From contig CAZRQV010000001.1 of NCBI GenBank assembly GCA_964602445.1, positions 1-64,000 of the forward strand: a DNA stretch of 64,000 bases, read 5' to 3'. Below, piece by piece: positions 1 to 7,157 of the stretch. Below the pieces are notes generated by a model. The model was not told the origin of the DNA, did no database searches, and worked only from the letters and a program-made list of their open reading frames with translations. Numbering within the stretch: position 1 is the first letter of the stretch; each line of letters begins with the position of its first letter. This DNA comes from HGM12587 sp964602445 (GTDB lineage Bacteria; Bacillota; Clostridia; Lachnospirales; Lachnospiraceae). A program made the translations under genes and the position numbers.

Positions 1-11
1 GGTGTAGCACA

Positions 12-941
12 ATGACGAATGAGCAGATAGTTGAGAAAATCCGCAACGGTTATTCTGTAACGGAAAATATGCAGTTATTGTATGAAAGTAATCTGCCATT
101 GATTAAGCGTATCATAAAGCCTTATACAGCCTATGAGAACGCAGAGGACTTATTGCAGGAAACATATTTCGGGTTGTGGGAAGCGGTACAGCATTATGAA
201 ACTTCTGAAAATGTTTTATTTATGACGTATGCCGGATTTTGGATAAAGCAGTCAGTACAGCAGTATATTGAGAAATGCGGTTCAGTTGTCAGAATATCGA
301 GCCACGCAAGACAAAAGATGATGCGTTACAATAAAACCGTTCAGAAGCTGACACAAGAGCAGGGCAGGGCACCAACAAATAATGAGATTGCTGACAGTAT
401 GCAGATCAGTGTATCAGAGATAGGGCATCTAAAGATGTATTCACAAAGTATATCCAGTTTAGATACACCGCTAAATGATGATACTGATACAACATTAAGC
501 GAGAGCATACAAGCAGATTATAGTCTTGAAGATACGGTAATAGATAAAATGTATAAGGAATACTCTGAAAGCGAATTATGGGGCATCGTGGAGCGTTACA
601 CAGCGGACAGAGAAAACTATATTATCAAGGAGTATTTTCTGCATAATAAGTCAATGCCGGAGATTGCAAGAGAGCAAAATATAACAGTATCAAGAGTACG
701 TGAGATAAAAGAAAATGGTTTGCGTAGATTAAGACGTGGGAAAGCAAAACGTGAATTATATGAGAAATTTGAAATTGTGGAATGTGGCATATACAGAAAC
801 AGTATGAATAAGTACAATGAGCATAATTTTACTTCTACAGTTGAGTATATCGCATTACGCAGAGCAGAGATACAAGAACAATACGAGCAAAGATTGAGGG
901 AATGTATCGGATATACACCGCAAAATAGAGCGTGTTTATAA
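12..941 (+). CDS. Sigma-70 family RNA polymerase sigma factor, mobile-element type
   Basis: Encodes a 309-residue alternative sigma factor predicted to direct RNA polymerase to specific promoters. A region-2-like core lies at about residues 20-95, including the EDLLQETYFGLWEAV segment. It is followed by a region-3-like stretch (QEQGRAPTNNEIADSMQIS) and a region-4 helix-turn-helix at about 210-245 (MPEIAREQNITVSRVREIKE). A charged C-terminal tail of about 60 residues is not typical of housekeeping sigma factors. The start is weakly supported: only GGTG precedes the ATG. GTAGCACA repeats and a truncated regulator lie downstream, and no housekeeping neighbour is seen, so I infer it belongs to an integrated phage or conjugative element whose body lies to the left of the window. 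Target promoters are unknown. Confidence 0.8.
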   Translation: MTNEQIVEKIRNGYSVTENMQLLYESNLPLIKRIIKPYTAYENAEDLLQETYFGLWEAVQHYETSENVLFMTYAGFWIKQSVQQYIEKCGSVVRISSHARQKMMRYNKTVQKLTQEQGRAPTNNEIADSMQISVSEIGHLKMYSQSISSLDTPLNDDTDTTLSESIQADYSLEDTVIDKMYKEYSESELWGIVERYTADRENYIIKEYFLHNKSMPEIAREQNITVSRVREIKENGLRRLRRGKAKRELYEKFEIVECGIYRNSMNKYNEHNFTSTVEYIALRRAEIQEQYEQRLRECIGYTPQNRACL

Positions 942-1197
942 GTGGTTTTGAATGGTGTAAAATACTCCTACATAACACACTGGTAGCACACAAATAGCCT
1001 AAAAAGTACGTAAAATCAAGTGCGACAGTTTCTATCCAGGAAGCAGCAGACGCAGGTAAATTCTAAGAAATCCTTTAAAATCAAAGGCTATCGTGGTTCT
1101 GAGTGGACTGCGGTAGCCTTAAATTTTGCCACGTAGCACACACGTAGCACACGTGATAAGTGGTTCTTTTTTTTGTTCTGTGAGAAAAATGCAATAA
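942..1197. other. Non-coding stretch with GTAGCACA repeats, possible element end
   Basis: No intact gene is seen here. GTAGCACA occurs at 983-990, 1133-1140 and 1144-1151, with another copy at 4-11 just before the sigma factor. The two near 1140 form an exact tandem repeat of the 11-mer ACGTAGCACAC (1131-1141 and 1142-1152). Such short repeats are common at the ends of integrating elements as recombinase arm sites, so this may be the right end of a mobile element. That is inference: no integrase gene or duplicated target site is visible. Confidence 0.4.
1084..1127 (+). terminator. Terminator-like hairpin downstream of the sigma factor
   Basis: AAGGCTATCG (1084-1093) pairs with CGGTAGCCTT (1111-1120), with one G-U pair and a 17-nt loop, followed by AAATTTT. 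The stem is strong but the U-tract is short and delayed, so this is a moderate terminator call. Confidence 0.4.
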
Positions 1198-1338
1198 AAG
1201 AATATAATCAGTCAGTCGGCAATGCAGAAGCTTCGAAAAGGTGAGATAGTTGGGATTAAAACATTAGAACAACTGTGTGACCTGTTGGAAATGCAGCCGG
1301 GTGATTTGATAGAAAATAAATTGACAAGCGATTGGTAA
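1198..1338 (+). pseudogene. 3' remnant of an XRE/Cro-type helix-turn-helix regulator
   Basis: The open frame encodes 46 residues before TAA, with a stop codon immediately upstream and no start codon with a ribosome binding site. The recoverable peptide contains SAMQKLRKGEIVGIKTLEQL and then CDLLEMQPGDLIE, which matches the C-terminal half of small YozG-like XRE regulators (recognition helix followed by the CxxLxxQPGDxxE end). The N-terminal half is absent. It is probably a gene truncated by integration or decay at the mobile-element edge, and is not likely to be functional. Confidence 0.6.
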
Positions 1339-1440
1339 CTGCTTATGAAAGTATTTTATCTTTGCCTATTTATACAGTCTGTATTATAATGAGTTATAGC
1401 AAAAGGCTATAAAATAGATAGATGATAAAGGAGTTTGAAA

Positions 1441-2295
1441 ATGAAAATTGCAGCAACCTATGAAAAGGGTGAAATTTTCCAGCATTTTGGAAAAACAGAA
1501 AATTTTAAAATATATGAGGTAGAAAACGGTCAGATCATTTCTGGTGAAGTGGTAAGCTCTAACGGCAGCGGACACGGTGCGCTGGCAGGCGTTCTTGCCG
1601 GTCATGGAGTAAATGTACTTGTTTGCGGCGGTATCGGCGGAGGAGCGATGAATGCACTTGCAGATGCCGGAATCGAAGTATGCTCTGGTGCATCAGGAAA
1701 TACAGATCAGGCAGTACAGGATTATTTAGATGGAAAACTGGTTCACGCAGGAGCAACCTGCAATCATCATGATCATGAAGAAAGTCATAGCTGCGGCGGA
1801 CACGAAGACGGACATTCCTGCGGTGAAGGCGGATGCCACGGCGGCTGTGGCAGACATTCTGCAATCGAAGGACCAAATGTAGGAAAAACTGTAAAAGTAC
1901 ATTATACAGGAACATTTAACGACGGAACGAAATTCGACTCTTCCTATGATCGTGGACAGACATTAGATTTTGTTTGCGGAGCAGGCATGATGATCAAAGG
2001 ATTTGATAAAGCAGTTGCAGGGATGGAAGTGGGACAGATTACAGAAATCCATCTGATGCCGGAAGAAGCATATGGAATGCCGGATCCAAGTGCGATTTTT
2101 GATGTCAGAATCAGTGAACTTCCGGGTTCTGAAGAATTAGAAGTGGGACAGCAGGTTTATCTTCAGAATTCTATGGGACAGCCATTCCCGGTAAAAGTAG
2201 TTGCAAAACAGGATGGAATCATTCGTTTTGATGCAAATCATGAAATGGCCGGAAAAGAATTGAACTTTAAGATTGAACTTGTTGAAATCTGTTAA
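1441..2295 (+). CDS. NifX/NifB-type domain fused to SlyD-like FKBP peptidyl-prolyl isomerase
   Basis: A 284-residue three-part protein. Residues 1-100 resemble the dinitrogenase iron-molybdenum cofactor-binding (NifX/NifB C-terminal) fold. Residues 107-139 form a linker with 8 His and 5 Cys. Residues 145-284 are an FKBP domain with the insert-in-flap layout of SlyD (VKVHYTGTFNDGTKFDSS, then GAGMMIKGFDKAVAGMEVGQ). SlyD proteins are prolyl isomerases and nickel chaperones in hydrogenase maturation; NifX domains bind metal clusters. The adjacent CO dehydrogenase and acetyl-CoA synthase are nickel enzymes, so a metal-handling role is plausible but inferred. The ATG at 1441 is chosen because AAAGGAG ends 7 nt before it; an in-frame TTG at 1435 is too close to the binding site. 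Confidence 0.85.
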   Translation: MKIAATYEKGEIFQHFGKTENFKIYEVENGQIISGEVVSSNGSGHGALAGVLAGHGVNVLVCGGIGGGAMNALADAGIEVCSGASGNTDQAVQDYLDGKLVHAGATCNHHDHEESHSCGGHEDGHSCGEGGCHGGCGRHSAIEGPNVGKTVKVHYTGTFNDGTKFDSSYDRGQTLDFVCGAGMMIKGFDKAVAGMEVGQITEIHLMPEEAYGMPDPSAIFDVRISELPGSEELEVGQQVYLQNSMGQPFPVKVVAKQDGIIRFDANHEMAGKELNFKIELVEIC

Positions 2296-2317
2296 AATAA
2301 AGAAATGGTGATTTGTG

Positions 2318-2352
2318 GGTCATGCGGTCATATTGGCTGCATGGCCTGTTTT
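2318..2352 (+). terminator. Rho-independent terminator after the FKBP fusion
   Basis: GGTCATGC (2318-2325) pairs with GCATGGCC (2339-2346), with one G-U pair, followed by TGTTTTGTT. It separates the fusion gene from the rnfC2-metV-metF transcript. Confidence 0.55.
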
Positions 2353-2353
2353 G

Positions 2354-2381
2354 TTGTAATGTAATCAGCAGATTTTATAAT
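2354..2381 (+). promoter_or_regulatory. Candidate promoter of the rnfC2-metV-metF operon
   Basis: TTGTAA (2354-2359), a 16-nt spacer, then TATAAT (2376-2381). It would leave a leader of about 190 nt before the TTG start at 2576. Confidence 0.45.
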
Positions 2382-2423
2382 AATTTTGTACAAAATTTAA
2401 TGCAAAAAACATGTTTGGACTAG

Positions 2424-2439
2424 ATAATGTGGACATTAT
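2424..2439. promoter_or_regulatory. 16-bp palindrome in the leader of the MTHFR operon
   Basis: ATAATGT, GG, ACATTAT is a perfect inverted repeat (7-bp arms, 2-bp centre) about 140 bp upstream of the rnfC2-like gene. The form suits a dimeric repressor operator. No regulator is assigned. Confidence 0.4.
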
Positions 2440-2575
2440 GTGTTATGCTAAAAAATGTAGTAATGGTAAACTTATGAATGTTCTCTGGATGTCGTTTTTT
2501 GTAAAGTGCAGAGGCGAAAAATGACGGAAGAAACAAAGAAAGTTTACAAATCAATTTCATAAGGAAGGTGAGAAA

Positions 2576-4543
2576 TTGGAGAACTATACTAAGTATAAGC
2601 TGAAAAGCAACGATGAACTTGCAGCATTACTTGCTGATAAAGATAATTTATTCGTTATTGCTTGTAATAAGTGCTTCAAGGAATTTGAGACCGTTGATGA
2701 ACCGGATTGTGCAGAGTTTGAAAAACTTGCTGCCGAACATGGAAAAACAATCACAGGTAGTGCAAGGGTCGATTTTTTGTGCAACAAAACTCAGACGACC
2801 AGAAAATTACAGGATATGATTCCGGAAGATACGGAACATGTGATCGTGATCTCCTGTGGTCTTGGTGTACAGACAGTTGCAGATCTTGAAAAAGAAAAAA
2901 TGCCTGTATATGCTGCTGCCAATTCGCTGAATTATACAGGACATCACGGCATGGCGTTGACAAAGAAAAGCTGTGATGCATGTGCGCAGTGTTATCTGAA
3001 TGTTACTGGAGGTATCTGTCCGATCGTTGACTGCTCTAAGAGCCTTGTTAATGGACAGTGCGGCGGTGCGAAAAACGGAAAATGTGAAGTGGACAGTAAT
3101 AAAGACTGTGCATGGGAAAAAATCAATGCAAAACTGGAAAAACAGGGACGTCTTGAAGAATTCCGCAATCAGCCGGTTCAGCTCCGTGACTATTCAAAAG
3201 TTAATTTTAAAGTAATCAATGATTATGTAAAATCAATTCGTGAAAACAGATTTGAAGGATATTATGGTGGTATTCATCCATCAGAACGTAAGGAATTTAC
3301 AGAGCATCTTGCACTGGAAAGATTCCCGGAACCGGATACTGTTGTAATCCCATTATCCATGCATGCAGGTGCACCTGCCAATGCAGTTGTAGAAGTGGGA
3401 GATGAAGTAAAAGTAGGACAGAAGATTGGTGAAGCTGGCGGCTTTATCAGCAGTCCTGTACATTCCAGCGTAAGCGGAACTGTAACTGCCATCGAGACAC
3501 ACAAACATGCTACAAGAGGTGAATGTCTGTCGGTAGTGATCAAATCAGATAAGAAAAATACTCTGCATGAATCAGTGAAACCAAACAAAGATCTTGACAG
3601 CCTGACACCGGATGAAATCATCGATATCGTCCGTGATGCAGGAATTGTAGGTATGGGCGGTGCCGGATTCCCGACATTTGTAAAATTGAAACCTGCAAAA
3701 CCGGTAGATACGATCTTGCTCAATGGCTGTGAATGTGAGCCGCTGTTAACAGCAGATCACAGAGTGCTTTTAGAGTATGCAGATGATGTAATCTTCGGCT
3801 TGAAAGCAATGATCAAGACAGTAGGTGCTGAAAAAGGAATTATCGTAATCGAAGATAATAAACAGGATGCTATCGAATTAATGCAGGCCAAAACAGCGGA
3901 CTGCGACGATATTGAAGTAGTAGTTGCTAAGACCAAATACCCACAGGGTGCTGAAAAGATGCTCATTAAACGTGTTATGAAGCGTCAGGTTCCAAGCGGC
4001 GGACTTCCGGCAGATGTAGGATGTGTGGTTGCAAACATCAGTACTACAAAAGCTGTTTCAGATGCAATTCAGACAGGTATGCCTTTGATTGAACGTGTTG
4101 TTACAGTTACAGGAGAAAAATTAAACAGACCTGGTAATTATATCGTTAAGATCGGTACCAATACAAAAGATCTGATCGAATACTGCGGCGGCGTTACAGA
4201 TGAAGATGTAATGTTTAAAGCAGGCGGTCCTATGATGGGATTTGTTCTTCCGGATGTAAATGTTCCTATTATGAAGGGATCTAATGGTATCATTGCAGTA
4301 GAACCGGATCAGACAACCGCAGTAGAATGTATCAAGTGCGGACGTTGTATGGATGTCTGTCCAATGGAATTGACTCCGCTCTATTTTGCAAAACTCGCAG
4401 ATCAGGAAGACTGGTTAGGAATGAAAGAAAGAAATGTCATGGATTGTCTGGAATGCAGATGCTGTGAAACAATCTGTTCTTCAAAGATTCCGCTGGTCAG
4501 CAAGATCAAAGCCGGAAAAAATGCAATAAGGGGGATGAAGTAA
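2576..4543 (+). CDS. rnfC2: RnfC2-like subunit of methylene-THF reductase with N-terminal MetV-like domain
   Basis: A 655-residue fusion. Residues about 20-205 resemble the MTHFR C-terminal Cys-rich (MetV) domain, with CDACAQCYLNVTGGICP followed by further Cys. The remainder is RnfC-like: a Gly-rich NADH/flavin region (GMGGAGFPTFVKL, NGCECEP), an SLBB-like part and two 4Fe-4S motifs at about residues 585-596 (CxxCxxCxxxCP) and 624-634. In Acetobacterium-type enzymes RnfC2 joins MetV and MetF to let NADH reduce methylene-THF, the methyl-branch step of acetogenesis. The TTG start at 2576 follows AAGGAAGGTG; there is no better ATG. metV follows 1 nt after the stop. The cytosolic complex is inferred from gene order. 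Confidence 0.85.
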   Translation: MENYTKYKLKSNDELAALLADKDNLFVIACNKCFKEFETVDEPDCAEFEKLAAEHGKTITGSARVDFLCNKTQTTRKLQDMIPEDTEHVIVISCGLGVQTVADLEKEKMPVYAAANSLNYTGHHGMALTKKSCDACAQCYLNVTGGICPIVDCSKSLVNGQCGGAKNGKCEVDSNKDCAWEKINAKLEKQGRLEEFRNQPVQLRDYSKVNFKVINDYVKSIRENRFEGYYGGIHPSERKEFTEHLALERFPEPDTVVIPLSMHAGAPANAVVEVGDEVKVGQKIGEAGGFISSPVHSSVSGTVTAIETHKHATRGECLSVVIKSDKKNTLHESVKPNKDLDSLTPDEIIDIVRDAGIVGMGGAGFPTFVKLKPAKPVDTILLNGCECEPLLTADHRVLLEYADDVIFGLKAMIKTVGAEKGIIVIEDNKQDAIELMQAKTADCDDIEVVVAKTKYPQGAEKMLIKRVMKRQVPSGGLPADVGCVVANISTTKAVSDAIQTGMPLIERVVTVTGEKLNRPGNYIVKIGTNTKDLIEYCGGVTDEDVMFKAGGPMMGFVLPDVNVPIMKGSNGIIAVEPDQTTAVECIKCGRCMDVCPMELTPLYFAKLADQEDWLGMKERNVMDCLECRCCETICSSKIPLVSKIKAGKNAIRGMK

Positions 4544-4544
4544 T

Positions 4545-5165
4545 ATGTTGATTACAGAATTGAAATCAAAAGAAACCATCATGTCCCTGATCAGTGGCAA
4601 GGTTTTTATCATTAACTGCCATGGCTGCAAGGAAGTACGTTTTCCTGAAAGAGAAGCGGAAGAACTTCAGAAGGAATTAAAAGCTTCCGGATGTGTAACC
4701 GGAGTAGTTACCACTGATTACATATGTAATCCTGAAAATATGAAGCTTCGTCTTGAAAAACATATGGGAGAAATCGAAGAAGCCGATATGGTGCTTGTAT
4801 TCTCCTGCGGTGTAGGTGTACAGACGATTGCAGAATATTTGGGAGATAAAAAGGTGTGCGCAGCATGCGATACCTATCCATTGCCGGGATTTCAGGGTGT
4901 GACACCGTTAGAATATGACTGCAAACAGTGTGGCGAATGTTACCTGAATCTTACCGGTGGGATTTGTCCGATTACTGCCTGCTCCAAGAGTCTGGTCAAC
5001 GGACAGTGTGGCGGATCTAAGAATGGTAAATGTGAAGTAGACAGTGAAATGGAATGTGGCTGGGAACGTATTTACAGACGTCTGGCACAGTTGGGCCGTC
5101 TGGACTTATTAAAATGTCCGGTACAGGTACGTAACTATGCAACGGATGATGAAGTTTCCAAATAA
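4545..5165 (+). CDS. metV: MetV, Cys-rich subunit of methylene-THF reductase
   Basis: A 206-residue protein of the methylenetetrahydrofolate reductase C-terminal domain family. The Cys-rich core reads CKQCGECYLNLTGGICP, then CSKSLVNGQCGGSKNGKCEV. This family binds iron-sulfur or zinc centres and links MetF to its electron donor. The core is nearly identical to the N-terminal domain of the preceding gene (for example CSKSLVNGQCGG in both), so the two are paralogous copies side by side. The ATG at 4545 has AAGGGGG 10 nt upstream. An internal ATG at 4581 is possible but has no equal ribosome binding site. It lies between the rnfC2-like gene and metF, probably in one operon. Confidence 0.85.
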   Translation: MLITELKSKETIMSLISGKVFIINCHGCKEVRFPEREAEELQKELKASGCVTGVVTTDYICNPENMKLRLEKHMGEIEEADMVLVFSCGVGVQTIAEYLGDKKVCAACDTYPLPGFQGVTPLEYDCKQCGECYLNLTGGICPITACSKSLVNGQCGGSKNGKCEVDSEMECGWERIYRRLAQLGRLDLLKCPVQVRNYATDDEVSK

Positions 5166-5261
5166 AACACATTTTGCAGATGTTTGATTTGAAAAATGAA
5201 CACATTTGTATGACATAAAAACTGTCAAAAACAAAATTATAAAGATTAGGAGCAATTTATA

Positions 5262-6140
5262 ATGAGAATTACAGAATTATTTGATCGTGGTGAATTTGTT
5301 ACTACTGCAGAAGTAGGACCGCCAAAAGGGATCCATATTGAACATTTACTTGATGAAGCTAAGACTTATTTAAACGGAATTACAGCGGTAAACGTTACAG
5401 ATAACCAGTCTTCCGTTATGCGTCTTGGTTCTCTGGCGACATGTAAAGCATTGAAAGATGAAGGACTTACACCAATCTTTCAGTTAACATGCCGTGACAG
5501 AAACCGTATCGGACTTCAGTCAGATCTTTTAAGTGCAGCTATGTTAGGCATTGATAATATTTTATGTTTAACAGGTGACCATACAAAAATGGGAGATCAT
5601 CCACAGGCAAAACCTGTATTTGATCTTGATTCCGTTTCTTTACTCCACGCTGTATGTCAGCTGGAAAAAGGTGTAGACCTTGGCGGAAATGAATTGGTTG
5701 GAGAACCTCCAAAATTCGCAAAAGGTGCTGTTGTATCACCTTGCAGCGATTCCGTAGATGCTCAGCTTGCAAAAATGGAACGTAAAGTAATGGCAGGTGC
5801 TGATTACTTCCAGACACAGGCTGTTTATGAACCGGAAAAATTTATTGAATTTATGGAAAAAGCTAAACAGTTCGGTAAACCTGTACAGCTTGGTATCGTT
5901 ATTCCGAAAAACGTAGGAATGTGCAGATACATGAATGCAAATGTTGCAGGTATCCATGTACCGGAATACATGATCGATGAATTAAAAGCTGACAAAGAAA
6001 AGACAAAAGCCGGAATTACCGGTGTTGAAATTGCAGCACGTATCATCAAAGAATGTAAACCATACTGTCAGGGTGTACATATCATGGCACTGGGCTGGGA
6101 AGCAAAAGTACCGGAAATCCTGAAACTTGCAGGAATTTAA
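5262..6140 (+). CDS. metF: 5,10-methylenetetrahydrofolate reductase, MetF
   Basis: A 292-residue TIM-barrel flavoenzyme reducing methylene-THF to methyl-THF, the last folate step of the Wood-Ljungdahl methyl branch and the methyl donor for AcsE. Recognised by the typical start (FVTTAEVGPPKG), the NVTDNQSSVMRLG segment, CLTGDH for folate binding and ADYFQTQAVY. Length is normal for MetF. It follows metV after a 96-nt gap and is closed by a strong terminator, so rnfC2-metV-metF is likely one unit. The Cys-rich extension found in some MTHFRs is supplied here by the separate MetV. Confidence 0.92.
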   Translation: MRITELFDRGEFVTTAEVGPPKGIHIEHLLDEAKTYLNGITAVNVTDNQSSVMRLGSLATCKALKDEGLTPIFQLTCRDRNRIGLQSDLLSAAMLGIDNILCLTGDHTKMGDHPQAKPVFDLDSVSLLHAVCQLEKGVDLGGNELVGEPPKFAKGAVVSPCSDSVDAQLAKMERKVMAGADYFQTQAVYEPEKFIEFMEKAKQFGKPVQLGIVIPKNVGMCRYMNANVAGIHVPEYMIDELKADKEKTKAGITGVEIAARIIKECKPYCQGVHIMALGWEAKVPEILKLAGI

Positions 6141-6148
6141 TGAGATAC

Positions 6149-6184
6149 AGATACCCTTCGAACTGTTTTGAAGGGTATCTTTTT
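6149..6184 (+). terminator. Rho-independent terminator after metF
   Basis: AGATACCCTTC (6149-6159) pairs perfectly with GAAGGGTATCT (6170-6180) and runs into TTTT. Confidence 0.9.
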
Positions 6185-6292
6185 ACCTGGAGTTCAGACC
6201 TGTTTAAAAACAAAAAACTTCATATGTAAAAAACAGCACAGCTTCTGCAGTGGTTTGTGAAGATAAAAATACAAATATTGTAGAAAAATAGA

Positions 6293-6321
6293 TTGCCAAA
6301 AATCCCCTCGGGGGGTATAAT
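6293..6321 (+). promoter_or_regulatory. Promoter of the His-rich/CooT/CooC/CODH gene group
   Basis: TTGCCA (6293-6298), exactly 17 nt, TATAAT (6316-6321). This is the only strong promoter seen between the metF terminator and the His-rich gene. Its spacer holds a GC palindrome, and a Rex-like box lies just downstream. Confidence 0.8.
6304..6317. promoter_or_regulatory. CsoR-family-like operator inside the promoter spacer
   Basis: CCCC (6304-6307), TCGG, GGGGTA (6312-6317) fits the right part of the CsoR-type pattern TACCCCNNNNGGGGTA; the two outer left bases do not match. CsoR/RcnR-family repressors sense copper, nickel or cobalt and often block promoters of metal-handling genes from such a site. 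The downstream His-rich and CooT genes make nickel control attractive. Inferred from sequence likeness only. Confidence 0.45.
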
Positions 6322-6328
6322 GAGAAAA

Positions 6329-6346
6329 ATGTGAAATAATTAACAT
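6329..6346. promoter_or_regulatory. Rex-box-like palindrome downstream of the cooT/CODH promoter
   Basis: ATGTGAAATAATTAACAT matches TTGTTAANNNNTTAACAA at 11 of 14 defined positions, and its own arms match at 6 of 7. It starts 7 bp after the -10 box, where a bound repressor would block initiation. A Rex protein is encoded at 57228-57863. Confidence 0.5.
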
Positions 6347-6392
6347 GCAAAAATGGCAGAACTAGCACTACTAGTCTGTATTTTTTGCATGT
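6343..6392 (+). other. Long stem-loop in the leader of the His-rich gene
   Basis: ACATGCAAAAA (6343-6353) pairs perfectly with TTTTTGCATGT (6382-6392). An inner CAGAACTAG/CTAGTCTG stem with one bulge continues it. It lies between promoter and start codon without a U-tract after the stem, so it is more likely an mRNA-stability or regulatory structure than a terminator. Confidence 0.5.
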
Positions 6393-6440
6393 TTGATGCA
6401 TTTTATTTTTGAAAATATATTACATATGGAGGTAGAAGAA

Positions 6441-6836
6441 ATGCACGGAACACATGACGAACATTGTACTTGTGGATGCGGCGGACATACTCATGAACAT
6501 GAGCATACACATACTCACAGCCATGAGCATAGCCACGATCATGGACATGATCATGATCACAGCCATGACTGCGGATGTGGACATGACCACGCACATGAAC
6601 ATCATCATGAAGGATGTGACTGTGGATGTGGCGGACATGGACACCAGGATGAAGATACAGCAATCCTGGCATACATGCTGGATCATAACAAGCATCATGC
6701 GTTAGAACTGAAAGAAATCGCTGCACATTTAAGAGAAGCAGGCAAAGATGAAGCTGCTGCACAGCTTGAAAAAGGTGTAGAAGATTTTGAAAAGGGAAAC
6801 ATGAGATTAAGCATTGCTCTGTCTCTTGTAAAATAA
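6441..6836 (+). CDS. His/Cys-rich metal-binding protein, CooJ-like in character
   Basis: A 131-residue protein whose first 70 or so residues contain 25 His and 8 Cys in HxH, CxCxC and HD repeats. The C-terminal 60 residues form a predicted helical segment (KHHALELKEIAAHLREAGKD). Such His-rich proteins store or deliver nickel, and CooJ does so for CO dehydrogenase in Rhodospirillum. Sequence identity to CooJ is not claimed; the likeness is in composition and context, upstream of cooT, cooC and CODH. The ATG at 6441 follows GGAGGT by 7 nt, which excludes an upstream in-frame ATG at 6393. The paired Asp/His spacing suits several metal ions per chain. Confidence 0.75.
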   Translation: MHGTHDEHCTCGCGGHTHEHEHTHTHSHEHSHDHGHDHDHSHDCGCGHDHAHEHHHEGCDCGCGGHGHQDEDTAILAYMLDHNKHHALELKEIAAHLREAGKDEAAAQLEKGVEDFEKGNMRLSIALSLVK

Positions 6837-6891
6837 ATAATATTGCAGGAATCCGAAAATCGGAACTTGTTAGTATACGGAGGTGATATCC

Positions 6892-7086
6892 ATGTGCTTA
6901 GCAACCGTATATGGGAAAAAGGATGATACAGAAAGTGTGATCCTGAAAAACGCCAGCCGCATTGATGTGGATGGTGAAAAAATCGTCATTCGTGACATTA
7001 TCGGCATGGAAACTGTGGTCGAAGGAAAAATCGAAATGGTAGACCTTGCCAATGCAGTAGTAAAGATTGCAGTTACTGCAGAATAA
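6892..7086 (+). CDS. cooT: CooT family nickel-binding protein
   Basis: A 64-residue protein starting MCLATVY, the hallmark of CooT, in which the N-terminal Cys2 takes part in Ni(II) binding by the dimer. The body (SRIDVDGEKIVIRDIIGMETVVEGKI) fits the small SH3-like fold of the family. The ATG at 6892 has GGAGGTG 6 nt upstream; starting further upstream would bury the essential N-terminal Cys. It is followed by cooC and CODH, the usual setting for nickel insertion into the C-cluster. Confidence 0.85.
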   Translation: MCLATVYGKKDDTESVILKNASRIDVDGEKIVIRDIIGMETVVEGKIEMVDLANAVVKIAVTAE

Positions 7087-7157
7087 AACAGAACTCACAT
7101 ATGAAGATTCTGTAAATGCAATCAGTGTATGAAAGCAGTTAGTAAGGAGGATGCCAA

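Noticed and set aside
998..1066. Short reading frame ending in SIQEAADAGKF before the element-edge hairpin
   Set aside because: It has a stop directly upstream, no start codon and no family I recognise, so it cannot be supported as a gene remnant.
2351..2460. Rex box ahead of the rnfC2-metV-metF operon
   Set aside because: The best match (TTGTACAAAATTTAATGC region) fits only about 9 of 14 positions, no better than expected in AT-rich sequence.
6403..6762. Minus-strand and alternate-frame His- or Met-rich reading frames over the His-rich gene
   Set aside because: They are shadows of the CAT/CAC-rich coding sequence; only the frame starting at 6441 has a proper ribosome binding site.
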